Part shown: in pieces, positions 36,633 through 44,346 of the stretch
Position numbering within the stretch: position 1 is the first letter of the stretch
Layout: every line of letters starts with the position of its first letter
NCBI GenBank assembly: GCA_900318535.1
Contig: ONKU01000025.1
Coordinates: 1 to 50,040 of the forward strand
Direction: 5' to 3'
DNA from: an uncultured Prevotellaceae bacterium
GTDB lineage: Bacteria; Bacteroidota; Bacteroidia; Bacteroidales; Muribaculaceae
Length of the DNA: 50,040 nucleotides
Made by a program: the position numbers and the translations under genes
The notes under the pieces: generated by a model
Seen by the model: only the letters and a program-made list of their open reading frames with translations
Told to the model about the DNA's origin: nothing
Databases searched by the model: none

Positions 36633-37634
36633 ATGGTAAATTACAAGGATTTAGGTCTCGTGAACACTCGCGAGATGTTTGCTAAGGCAGTTGATGGCGG
36701 CTATGCCATCCCCGCATTCAACTTCAACAACATGGAACAGTTGCAGGCTATCATCAAGGCTTGTGCCGAGACGAAGTCGCCTGTTATCCTGCAAGTGTCG
36801 AGTGGTGCCCGCAAGTATGCCAACCAGACGCTGCTGCGTTACATGGCCGAGGGCGCTGTAGAGTATGCCAAGGAGTTGGGTTGGGAGCATCCGCAGATTT
36901 GCCTCCATCTGGACCATGGTGACACCTTTGAATTGTGCAAGTCCTGCGTGGACTTCGGTTTCTCGTCGGTAATGATCGACGGTTCATCGCTCCCCTATGA
37001 GGAGAACATCGCCCTGACCAAGAAGGTCGTTGATTATGCTCACCAGTACGACGTTACCGTTGAGGCTGAGCTTGGCGTGCTCGCAGGCGTTGAGGACGAC
37101 GTTGTTGCCGAGGAATCACATTATACCAAGCCCGAAGAGGTGATCGACTTCGCTACCCGCACGGGTTGTGACTCGCTGGCCATCAGCATCGGCACCAGCC
37201 ATGGCGCTTACAAGTTCAAACCCGAGCAGTGCACCCGCGACCCGAAGACCGGTAAGCTCGTTCCTCCTCCCCTGGCATTTGACGTGCTCGAGGAGGTAGA
37301 GAAGAGGCTCCCCGGCTTCCCCATCGTGCTGCACGGTTCGTCGAGCGTTCCCCAGGAGTATGTTGACATCATCAACACCCATGGCGGCAACCTGCCCGAT
37401 GCCGTAGGTATCCCCGAGGACCAGCTGCGCAAGGCCGCTAAGAGCGCCGTCTGCAAGATCAACATCGACAGCGACAGCCGTCTGGCCTTCACCGCTGCCG
37501 TTCGCAAGGTCCTGGCCGAGAAGCCCGGCGAGTTTGACCCCCGCAAGTATTGCGGCCCCGCCCGTGACGAAATGGTTAAACTCTACAAGCACAAAATCAT
37601 CGAGGTGCTGGGTAGCGACGGCAAGGCCGAGTAA
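36633..37634 (+). CDS. fba: Fructose-bisphosphate aldolase, class II
   Basis: The 333-aa protein has the zinc and catalytic landmarks of class II aldolase: CLHLDHGDTFELCK with the Asp and His, VEAELGVLAGVEDD, SIGTSHGAYKFKP and IVLHGSSSVPQEYV. It splits fructose 1,6-bisphosphate in glycolysis and reverses this in gluconeogenesis. The subclass is the longer, zinc-dependent kind. Codon bias is strong, as for a highly expressed gene. Confidence 0.95.
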   Translation: MVNYKDLGLVNTREMFAKAVDGGYAIPAFNFNNMEQLQAIIKACAETKSPVILQVSSGARKYANQTLLRYMAEGAVEYAKELGWEHPQICLHLDHGDTFELCKSCVDFGFSSVMIDGSSLPYEENIALTKKVVDYAHQYDVTVEAELGVLAGVEDDVVAEESHYTKPEEVIDFATRTGCDSLAISIGTSHGAYKFKPEQCTRDPKTGKLVPPPLAFDVLEEVEKRLPGFPIVLHGSSSVPQEYVDIINTHGGNLPDAVGIPEDQLRKAAKSAVCKINIDSDSRLAFTAAVRKVLAEKPGEFDPRKYCGPARDEMVKLYKHKIIEVLGSDGKAE

Positions 37635-37658
37635 TCGACAACTGCTAACTGAATCCCG

Positions 37659-37697
37659 CAAGGTCACCTGCCCCAAGAGGCAAGTGGCCTTGCTTGT
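37659..37697 (+). terminator. Terminator of the aldolase gene
   Basis: CAAGGTCACCTGCC pairs with GGCAAGTGGCCTTG through G-U pairs; CTTGTTT follows. Confidence 0.8.
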
Positions 37698-37797
37698 TTA
37701 TTGTTCAAAATGCTGGTATTCAGGCGAATTTGTATTTCTTCAGAAAAAACAATTGAAAAAAGTTGCGAAAAAATTTGGTCAGTTCCCGAAACGGCAT

Positions 37798-37805
37798 TAC
37801 CTTTG
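37798..37805 (+). promoter_or_regulatory. -7 element of the tRNA gene
   Basis: TACCTTTG followed by CA, 39 bases before the tRNA. Confidence 0.65.
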
Positions 37806-37844
37806 CACCGCTTTACGAAACAATTGCGTTTCGGTAAGTGCGAT

Positions 37845-37919
37845 CGGGGTGTAGCTCAGTCCGGTTAGAGTACGCGTCTGGGGGGCGTGGGGTCGCTAGT
37901 TCGAATCTAGTCACCCCGA
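37845..37919 (+). tRNA. tRNA-Pro (GGG)
   Basis: A complete cloverleaf: acceptor CGGGGTG/CACCCCG, anticodon stem CGCGT/GCGTG with loop CTGGGGG (anticodon GGG, 37880-37882) and T-arm GCTAG-TTCGAAT-CTAGT. The discriminator is A at 37919; CCA is not encoded. Own promoter and terminator. Confidence 0.97.
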
Positions 37920-37925
37920 CATCGC

Positions 37926-37965
37926 AAAAAGTGCTGATAGTCAATGATTATCGGCACTTTTTTTA
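37926..37965 (+). terminator. Terminator of the tRNA gene
   Basis: AAAAAGTGCTGATA pairs with TATCGGCACTTTTT, with a T-tract after. Confidence 0.85.
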
Positions 37966-37999
37966 GTTTTATTCTGACAACATTATCTATAACTCAGGT

Positions 38000-39097
38000 A
38001 TGATGAAAAGTGTAGGATCAATGGTGCTGATGCTGGTGGCAGGGCTGTCGGCTATGGCTCAGTCGTGGTTGGGCGGTGACATCTCGATGATGACGTCAAA
38101 TGCCCGCAATGGCGTGATTTACAAGGACTCTTGCGGAATGACAGTAGACCCGTATGACCTGTTCAGGCAGCAGGGATGGAACATGATGCGCGTGCGTCTG
38201 TTTGTCGACCCGCAGAATGCTCCTGGACGCCATCATGACGAGGGCGTGTGCCAAAATCTGGACTATGTGATTGACCTGTGCAAGACCATCAAGGCGCGAG
38301 GCTTTGAGGTCATGCTGGATTTCCACTATAGTGACACCTGGGCCGATCCCGCCAAGCAGTTTACTCCCAAGCGATGGGAGGGATTGGACGCTAAGGTGCT
38401 GACCGACAGTATCTATTGCTATACCCGCAACTGCCTGTTGGCGCTCAAGGCTGCCGGCGTCGTGCCCAAGACGATTCAGGTGGGCAACGAAATCACCTTT
38501 GGCATGGATTGGCCAGTGGGCCGTGTTGACGCGATGAATCCTGACAACTGGGACGTCCTTACCGGCTTGCTCAAGGCCGGTTGCAAGGCTTGCCGTGAGG
38601 TGTGCCCGTCGTCAGGCATCATTATCCACACCGAGAAGGCCGGCGTGTGGGAAATGACCCGTAACTACTATGATCGCCTGAAGACTGCCGGTCTTGACTA
38701 TGACATCATCGGCCTGAGCTATTATCCCATGTGGCATGGCACGATTCCCAACCTGGGCAGGACGCTCGACCTGCTTGCCGAGCGTTTCCCCGAAAAGCCC
38801 GTGATGATTGTCGAGGCCGCCTATTACTACCTGCATGACGGCGTGAACCGCGGCGAGGAGGATTTCACCAATTGTCCCCCGGGCACCATCAAGGGCCAGC
38901 GTGAGTTCACGGCCCAGCTAGTCAAGGAACTGAACCGCCACGACAATGTGACGGGCCTGTTCTGGTGGTACCCCGAGGAGAACCGCTACGGCACCCGCTT
39001 TGAACACAGCAACTGGGGCTTGAACCGCGGCCTGTTCAACAGTGCCAACGGCCAGGCCTTGCCCGCCTTCTACGAGATGAGCCGCTTCAAGCGGTAG
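38000..39097 (+). CDS. Endo-beta-1,4-galactanase, GH53
   Basis: The 365-aa protein has a signal peptide (to about residue 20) and the GH53 pattern: GGDISMMTSNARNG near the start, NMMRVRLFVDPQ and VMLDFHYSDTWADP. The acid/base Glu is in QVGNEITFGMDWP and the nucleophile Glu in PVMIVEAAYYYLH. GH53 cuts beta-1,4-galactan side chains of pectin. It lacks visible carbohydrate-binding or dockerin modules. It is followed 32 bases later by a DMT transporter with which it may be co-transcribed; the galactan or galactose link is inferred only from position. Confidence 0.9.
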   Translation: MMKSVGSMVLMLVAGLSAMAQSWLGGDISMMTSNARNGVIYKDSCGMTVDPYDLFRQQGWNMMRVRLFVDPQNAPGRHHDEGVCQNLDYVIDLCKTIKARGFEVMLDFHYSDTWADPAKQFTPKRWEGLDAKVLTDSIYCYTRNCLLALKAAGVVPKTIQVGNEITFGMDWPVGRVDAMNPDNWDVLTGLLKAGCKACREVCPSSGIIIHTEKAGVWEMTRNYYDRLKTAGLDYDIIGLSYYPMWHGTIPNLGRTLDLLAERFPEKPVMIVEAAYYYLHDGVNRGEEDFTNCPPGTIKGQREFTAQLVKELNRHDNVTGLFWWYPEENRYGTRFEHSNWGLNRGLFNSANGQALPAFYEMSRFKR

Positions 39098-39129
39098 CGC
39101 GTCATAAATTGCTTTAAGTCTAGATACTG

Positions 39130-40056
39130 ATGAAAAAGAACAAATCCGTTGGCATCCTGTGTGCCGTGCTGTCGGCCGTGTGCTATGGCACAAACCCTTT
39201 TGGCGCCCTGCCGCTCTATGAAGAAGGGGTGAACACGGCCACGGTGCTGGCCCATCGTTTTGGTCTGGCTGTCATTCTGCTGGCCGTGATTATGCTCATC
39301 AAGCGCATCGGTTTCAAGGTCACGCGCCACGAGTTCAAGGTGTTGTTCTCGCTGGGCATCCTGTTTGCCGCATCCAGCATCACCTATTACCAGAGCTTCC
39401 ACTTCATGGATGCTGGAATCGCCTCGACCATCCTGTTTGTCTATCCCGTGATGGTGGCCGTGATTATGGCAGCGTTTTTCAAGGAACGGGTGACGGTGAC
39501 CACCATTGTCGCCATTGTGATGTCGCTCATTGGCATCGGCCTGCTTTACAAGGGTGAGACAGGAGCCTCGTTGAGCGTGGTGGGCATCATTCTGTGTATC
39601 ATTTCTTCGTTGGCCTATGCTATATATATCATTGTGGTGAATCAGTCAAGCATCATGATGTCATCGTTCAAGGTCACGTTCTATGCGATGCTGGTTTGTG
39701 AAATCACATTGATACTCTATTCCTTCACATCGCCTGACTTATATTTGCACGCATTGCCATCGCCGCGGGCATGGTCGTTTGCCGTATGGTTGAGCATTGT
39801 TCCCACGATCCTCTCGCTGGTGTTCATGACGGTGGCGGTGCATCATGTGGGTGCGACGCCAACGGCCATCCTGGGAGCCCTGGAACCGCTGACGGCAGTG
39901 GCTATCGGTGTGGTGGTGTTTGGCGAAATGCTCACGCCCCGCCTCATCGTCGGCATTCTCTTCATCCTCTTTGCCGTGATGCTGGTCGTGCTGGGCAAGG
40001 ACCTGCACCTGCGCACGATCACCCACGCCGTCTCCCGCCTGTGGCACTGGCGGTAG
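39130..40056 (+). CDS. EamA/DMT family transporter
   Basis: The 308-aa protein has ten hydrophobic helices in two EamA halves (about 5-140 and 150-290), with SAVCYGTNPFGALPLY in helix 1 and ILGALEPLTAVAIGVVVFGE in helix 9. Both are typical of the DMT family of small-molecule exporters. The substrate cannot be told. It ends just before a MITE-like palindrome. Confidence 0.88.
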   Translation: MKKNKSVGILCAVLSAVCYGTNPFGALPLYEEGVNTATVLAHRFGLAVILLAVIMLIKRIGFKVTRHEFKVLFSLGILFAASSITYYQSFHFMDAGIASTILFVYPVMVAVIMAAFFKERVTVTTIVAIVMSLIGIGLLYKGETGASLSVVGIILCIISSLAYAIYIIVVNQSSIMMSSFKVTFYAMLVCEITLILYSFTSPDLYLHALPSPRAWSFAVWLSIVPTILSLVFMTVAVHHVGATPTAILGALEPLTAVAIGVVVFGEMLTPRLIVGILFILFAVMLVVLGKDLHLRTITHAVSRLWHWR

Positions 40057-40065
40057 CCTGATAAT

Positions 40066-40251
40066 CAAGAGGCTATGTCATCATTCGGTTGCTGGCTTTT
40101 TAATCGGCCTATCGGCCGAGAAATTAAGCAAAAATTTGTATAAAAATTAAATAAAATAAGTTTTTATTTTAATTTTATCAATAATTTTGTTAAATTTCTC
40201 GAGCGAAACTCGATCAAAGGTTCCAGATGCCAATTATGACATAGCCTCTTG
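40066..40251. mobile_element. MITE-like 186-bp palindrome
   Basis: The ends are exact 16-base inverted repeats (CAAGAGGCTATGTCAT). The interior continues the palindrome imperfectly (CGAGAAATTAA on the left mirrored by TTAAATTTCTCG on the right), so almost the whole element folds on itself with an AT-rich centre. Such ends resemble those of IS elements with GGCTRTGTCA termini; no transposase is inside. No clear target duplication is seen. Between two convergent genes it may also act as a terminator. Confidence 0.65.
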
Positions 40252-40258
40252 CTATAGA

Positions 40259-40459
40259 TCAATCGTTCTCCTCAAGGAGGAAGATTTCGTTGACGGGCTT
40301 GTTGAAAACGGCAGACATTTTTAACGCTAATACCGTCGATGGGACATATTTGCCGCTCTCGATGGCATTGATAGTCTGACGGCTCACTCCGATTAGCTCG
40401 GCCAGTTGGGCCTGGGTCATGTGGTGTATGGCTCGTTCCACTCTGACATTATTCTTCAT
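40259..40459 (-). CDS. XRE-family transcriptional regulator (66 aa)
   Basis: The 66-aa protein is one helix-turn-helix of the Cro/CI type: RAIHHMTQAQLAELIGVSRQ and TINAIESGKYVPSTVLALKM. Such small regulators usually pair with a membrane protein and repress the shared promoter. Its start overlaps the end of the membrane-protein gene by 11 bases, so they are translated together. Confidence 0.9.
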   Translation of the reverse strand: MKNNVRVERAIHHMTQAQLAELIGVSRQTINAIESGKYVPSTVLALKMSAVFNKPVNEIFLLEEND

Positions 40460-40910
40460 GAGGGACCTCCTTTCTAAACTTTTCTAGTTCATAATAGAAT
40501 TTGATAATAAACAGAAAGAATACCAGGTAGATCGATAGCAGCATGATATACAGCCAGTTGGTGCCGTAGACAAACAGCGTTGTCATCATGATGATGAGGC
40601 CATAACCCTTGACGGCCCATGACATTGACTTCATGCGCAGGTTGATAGTGTATTCGTCCTCCTGCTTGAGACGGGCAAATGTGATAAAGAGCAGCGATAA
40701 GATCATGCCAACGATGCATATCTCATCGGTCCAGTCGTCATTAGTCATGATGAATTTGCCCTCGTCTGGCCAGATGCTAAACACTTTGCACGCAGGTAAT
40801 AATCCCTCAATATCACCTGTCATCCACAGTACATTCAGTACTGCGAAGATCACAAACAAAACCCAACCGATTTTCTTGAATACAGGTGGGAATAAATAAT
40901 TGTAATTCAT
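40449..40910 (-). CDS. Four-helix membrane protein paired with the XRE regulator
   Basis: The 153-aa protein, starting at MNYNYLFPPVFKK, has four hydrophobic helices (about 12-30, 58-78, 95-115, 120-140) and a charged C-terminal tail. It resembles DUF2975-like or similar small membrane proteins that occur with HTH regulators in Firmicutes and Bacteroidota. The longer frame to 40988 runs across the promoter and is rejected. The pair might be a sensor-repressor; the signal is unknown. Confidence 0.75.
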   Translation of the reverse strand: MNYNYLFPPVFKKIGWVLFVIFAVLNVLWMTGDIEGLLPACKVFSIWPDEGKFIMTNDDWTDEICIVGMILSLLFITFARLKQEDEYTINLRMKSMSWAVKGYGLIIMMTTLFVYGTNWLYIMLLSIYLVFFLFIIKFYYELEKFRKEVPHEE

Positions 40911-40965
40911 AATCAAAACCTCTTTAAATCGTTTAATATGTTGTCTTTGTAATCGATTACGGCGA

Positions 40966-40973
40966 CAAAGGTA
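40966..40973 (-). promoter_or_regulatory. -7 element of the membrane protein/XRE pair
   Basis: The minus strand reads TACCTTTG, 56 bases upstream of the ATG at 40910. Confidence 0.6.
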
Positions 40974-41061
40974 AAGCAAACTTTTCAAAATGACAAGTAA
41001 ACTTGATAAAAAGTCGTGAAAAATTTACAAAAGGGAGATATTCAGGTGTTTTGGGGCTTGT

Positions 41062-42099
41062 CTAAAGACCGAGGTGGTCGCGCAGGATGTCGAGGGCTGC
41101 GGTGACGTCGTCGGGAGTGACGTTCTGGTCGATGCGGTAGTCGCCGATGGCGGTCAGCAGCGTGCAGGTAATTTCGCTGTCGCGGCTTTTCTTGTCGTGG
41201 CGCATCAGCTCCAGCAGGTCGTCATAATCGTCGCAGGTAAAGGGAAAACCACGGTAATTGTCGCGGACAAAATTGCCCAGCAGGTGCACATCCTCGCTGG
41301 GGAAATTCAGTTTGAGGTGCGAGAGGACAGCTTCGGTGACGAGTCCCCAGGCCACTGCATAGCCGTGGGGCACGGGTTTGCCGCGTTTCATCGCCAGGCT
41401 CTCGAAGGCGTGCCCGACGGTGTGTCCCAGGTTGAGGGCCTTGCGCTCGCCCTGCTCATTGGGGTCGCGGGCGACAATATCCACTTTGACCTGCACCGAG
41501 CGGCGCAGCCTTTCCAACAGGTCGTCGTGGTCAATGGGTGCAGTGAAATCATGATCCAGCAGTCTGTGAAACTCGTCGCGGTCGCTCAGCATGGCATGCT
41601 TGATGACCTCGGCAAAGCCTGATTTCATCTCCTCGATGGGCAGTGTGTCAAAAAAGCGGGTGGAGACAATCACGTCACTGGCGGGGGCAAAGGCACCGAT
41701 TTCGTTTTTCAATTCATGGTAGTTGATGCCGGTCTTGCCGCCCACAGCGGCATCGACGGCACCCAGCAGGGTGGTGGGAACATTGATGAACCTCACGCCG
41801 CGCTTGAAAGTCGCCGCGGCAAAACCTCCCAAGTCGGTCACCATGCCGCCTCCCAGGTTAACGATCAGCGAGTGGCGCGTCACGCCCATCCGTTCCATCT
41901 CGTCCCAGACGCGGGTAACGGTCGCCAGGGTCTTGTTCTCGTCGCCGTCGGGGATGGTGATGAGGTGTTGGGGTGGGGCAGGCAACAGGCGGGCCGTGTT
42001 GGTGTCGGCAATCCACACCGTCATGTTGTGGTTGCCGTCATTGGTCAGCCGCTCAAGCGCCTCCTGGACGTCGTTAGTAAAAATGAGGTTCTGTCCCAT
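41062..42099 (-). CDS. aroB: 3-dehydroquinate synthase
   Basis: The 345-aa protein carries the NAD-binding and active-site motifs of AroB: NLGGGMVTDLGGFAAATFKR, NVPTTLLGAVDAAVGGKTG and GFAEVIKHAML with the metal-binding Glu. LGHTVGHAFESLA and PHGYAVAWG supply the metal-binding His. It closes the dehydroquinate ring in the shikimate pathway. I use the ATG at 42099; the GTG just before it is also possible. It is third in a minus-strand run after the HAD and DUF5715 genes, with a family A repeat before it. Confidence 0.95.
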   Translation of the reverse strand: MGQNLIFTNDVQEALERLTNDGNHNMTVWIADTNTARLLPAPPQHLITIPDGDENKTLATVTRVWDEMERMGVTRHSLIVNLGGGMVTDLGGFAAATFKRGVRFINVPTTLLGAVDAAVGGKTGINYHELKNEIGAFAPASDVIVSTRFFDTLPIEEMKSGFAEVIKHAMLSDRDEFHRLLDHDFTAPIDHDDLLERLRRSVQVKVDIVARDPNEQGERKALNLGHTVGHAFESLAMKRGKPVPHGYAVAWGLVTEAVLSHLKLNFPSEDVHLLGNFVRDNYRGFPFTCDDYDDLLELMRHDKKSRDSEITCTLLTAIGDYRIDQNVTPDDVTAALDILRDHLGL

Positions 42100-42121
42100 C
42101 ACTGTTTTTATCGCTTAAAAT

Positions 42122-42187
42122 ATCACGCTAAGCCGCTAAGGCGCTAAGATTTATAAATGCTTGGCGTCTTAGCGCCTTAGCGTGAGG
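42122..42187. repeat. Family A palindromic repeat between the HAD gene and aroB
   Basis: TCACGCTAAGCCGCTAAGGC and, opposed, GCGTCTTAGCGCCTTAGCGT then GAGG. It is compact, with a short loop. Confidence 0.8.
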
Positions 42188-42201
42188 CTAAGTTTAGGCG
42201 T

Positions 42202-42942
42202 TTAGGCCTTGACGAGTGACAATGCCACGAGGAGCGAGGGCAGTGCGGCGGCCAGCTCGTCCATGTTCTTATAGACGAGGTCGGCACCAGCCTTGTACAG
42301 GTCTTTCTCGGGGATGGGGCCCGTGGTCACGCCGATGGTGAAGCAACCGGCGGCATGGGCGGCCTGCACACCCAGCGGAGCGTTCTCGATGACGATGCAC
42401 TGGTTGGGCTTCTTCTCGGCCTTGGCCATGGCCTTGAGGTAAGGCTCGGGGTTGGGTTTGCCCTTGCGCACATCATGTCCGGTGACTTTGACCTCTCCAA
42501 AGAGGTTGGCGAAGTCCTTGTCGATGCGCTCCAGGATGGTATCTTGCTGAGAACCGGTCACCAGCACGCGGTCCACGTCGGCCTCCTTGAGGGCTTCAAG
42601 CACGCGGACGGCACCGGGCATCACGGGCGCTTCGCCCAGCTCGCGGAAGTAGCGGGTCTTCACGCCATACAGGGCACGAGCCTCATCATCGGTGATGTTT
42701 TTGCCCACACCGGTCTTGAATTTCATCTTGATGATTTCGCTGCCGGTCATTCCTTCCAATTCATAGAATTCATCGCGTGTACACTTGATACCGTTCTTCT
42801 TCATGAGTTTCACCCATGCCTGGGTGTGGTACTTCATCGAGTCGTAGAGTACGCCGTCGCAGTCGATGAGAGCGGCGCTGATGTCTAAGCCTTTTTGTCC
42901 TGTATATTTCAGGTAATCGGCAATCGTCTGTTGTAAGGTCAT
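42202..42942 (-). CDS. HAD-superfamily phosphatase (beta-phosphoglucomutase-like)
   Basis: The 246-aa protein has the HAD motifs: ALIDCDGVLYDSMKYH (motif I, nucleophile Asp), VLVTGSQQDT (motif II), and KGKPNPEPYLKAMAKA with VIENAPLGVQAAHAAG (motifs III-IV). A helical cap at about 40-110 fits the beta-phosphoglucomutase/phosphoglycolate group. The sugar- or small-phosphate substrate is not evident. It precedes aroB and may be co-transcribed with it. Confidence 0.88.
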   Translation of the reverse strand: MTLQQTIADYLKYTGQKGLDISAALIDCDGVLYDSMKYHTQAWVKLMKKNGIKCTRDEFYELEGMTGSEIIKMKFKTGVGKNITDDEARALYGVKTRYFRELGEAPVMPGAVRVLEALKEADVDRVLVTGSQQDTILERIDKDFANLFGEVKVTGHDVRKGKPNPEPYLKAMAKAEKKPNQCIVIENAPLGVQAAHAAGCFTIGVTTGPIPEKDLYKAGADLVYKNMDELAAALPSLLVALSLVKA

Positions 42943-42973
42943 TGGTTTAATAATTTATATTAATGTATGGTTT

Positions 42974-43732
42974 TTATCTTACGGTGATGTGCAGGCAGCC
43001 CGACTTACGCTCAAAAATGGCGTAGCAGCGCCCCTGCTTGCGGAAGTCCTGCACGACCTCGGCAAGAATGTTCTTCAGGTCCTCGAGCGAGATGACCATA
43101 GAGGGGTCCAGGCAGTCGAACTTCACCCAGCTGATGTCGAACGTGGTGCCATAGCGGTGGCAGGAATTCTCGGTTGCGGCACGGTTGCGTCGCATGAGCT
43201 TGGAGACGCTGTACACGGTGCGGGTCACGCTGGTGACCTTGATGCGGTATTGCTTGCCGCCGCGCTTTTTTATCGAGTCCTGGAAAGCATAGCCTATCTC
43301 CTTGAGCAATTGTGCTGCCTTGGGCACCAGATAAGGCACCGAAGCGCTCAAGTCGTCCAGCATATAGGCGTCACAGGAGAAAATCCTGACCAGCGGCTTG
43401 TTGATGCGATAGGCGTCGCGCAGGCTTGTGACAGGCTTGAAGCCGTTTTTCTCGGCCGCCACGAGCTGCAGGGCGTTGCTGTCGTTGAAGATTTCCTTGA
43501 GGGGGCGTTGTTCGATATAGGTGGGCAGCCGATGAATGTCAGCATCGGTTATGAGTCCCATGCTGTCACCGGTGATGCTGCGGTTGATGGGCATGGCAGG
43601 CGGTGCCTTGTAACTCCATGCCGTGGTATCTTGTCCTTGACCCTTGCCGCCGTGGCCGCATGACGTGACGATTGCCAGGGCAAGTCCCATGAGCAACAGC
43701 ATTGGCAGCAGGCGCAGGATGTGTAGGTTCAT
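42974..43732 (-). CDS. DUF5715 lipoprotein, M15-peptidase-like
   Basis: The 252-aa protein has a lipoprotein signal with Cys 25 (TSCGHGG). The C-terminal half reads ENSCHRYGTTFDISWVKFD, the S-x-H-x-x-G-x-x-x-D metal motif of VanY/M15 DD-peptidases, and ends CLHITVR, which could supply the last metal His. DUF5715 proteins are annotated without function; the motif suggests a peptidoglycan or D-Ala peptidase in the envelope. It is first in the operon with HAD and aroB. Confidence 0.8.
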   Translation of the reverse strand: MNLHILRLLPMLLLMGLALAIVTSCGHGGKGQGQDTTAWSYKAPPAMPINRSITGDSMGLITDADIHRLPTYIEQRPLKEIFNDSNALQLVAAEKNGFKPVTSLRDAYRINKPLVRIFSCDAYMLDDLSASVPYLVPKAAQLLKEIGYAFQDSIKKRGGKQYRIKVTSVTRTVYSVSKLMRRNRAATENSCHRYGTTFDISWVKFDCLDPSMVISLEDLKNILAEVVQDFRKQGRCYAIFERKSGCLHITVR

Positions 43733-43767
43733 TTCTGTTCTTTACGGTAGTTTCACGTTTCAGGAAG

Positions 43768-43775
43768 CAAAGATA
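43768..43775 (-). promoter_or_regulatory. -7 element of the DUF5715-HAD-aroB run
   Basis: The minus strand reads TATCTTTG followed by C, 36 bases before the ATG. Confidence 0.6.
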
Positions 43776-43830
43776 CACATTAATAACGAAAAAAGCGGCC
43801 CCTCAAGTATCTAATTTCAGCGTTTTTTTG

Positions 43831-43838
43831 TAATATTG
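43831..43838 (+). promoter_or_regulatory. Weak -7-like element before the phosphatase gene
   Basis: TAATATTG differs from TAnnTTTG at one base and ends 10 bases before the ATG at 43849. Confidence 0.35.
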
Positions 43839-43848
43839 CACCTTCAAA

Positions 43849-44343
43849 ATGACAGAACCCTTGAAATACAGCGTCCTTTTCATCTGTCTGGGCAATATCT
43901 GCCGGTCGCCGGCGGCCCAGGCCGTGATGCAGCGCATGGTGGACGAGCGGGGCTTGACCGATCGGTTTTATATCGACTCGGCGGGCACGGGCGGCTGGCA
44001 CATCGGTGACCTGCCCGACAAGCGCATGCGGGTGCATGCCCGCCCGCGCGGCTATGAGTTGACGCATCGTGCCCGCAAGGTGCAGGCCAGTGATTTTGAG
44101 GACTTTGACCTGATCGTGGGCATGGATGCCGCCAATGTGGACGACCTGCGCAGCCTGGCTGCCACTATCGAGCAGCATGACAAGGTGGTGATGATGGGCG
44201 ACTACATCCGCCAGTTCCCGCATTACGACTATGTGCCAGACCCCTACTATGAGGGCAGCGAGGGCTTTGAACTCGTGCTCGACCTGCTGGAGGATGCCTG
44301 CGACAACCTGTTGAACAGCATATTAAGACAAAACAAGATATAG
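43849..44343 (+). CDS. Low-molecular-weight protein tyrosine phosphatase
   Basis: The 164-aa protein has the P-loop VLFICLGNICRSPAAQ (C-x5-R-S) at residues 9-24 and the general-acid DPYYEG near the C-terminus. These are the two hallmarks of the family. It removes phosphate from tyrosine or arginine side chains; the partner kinase is not in the window. It is 3 bases from the GH20 gene, so the two are one transcript, though a functional link is not obvious. Confidence 0.92.
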   Translation: MTEPLKYSVLFICLGNICRSPAAQAVMQRMVDERGLTDRFYIDSAGTGGWHIGDLPDKRMRVHARPRGYELTHRARKVQASDFEDFDLIVGMDAANVDDLRSLAATIEQHDKVVMMGDYIRQFPHYDYVPDPYYEGSEGFELVLDLLEDACDNLLNSILRQNKI

Positions 44344-44346
44344 GAC

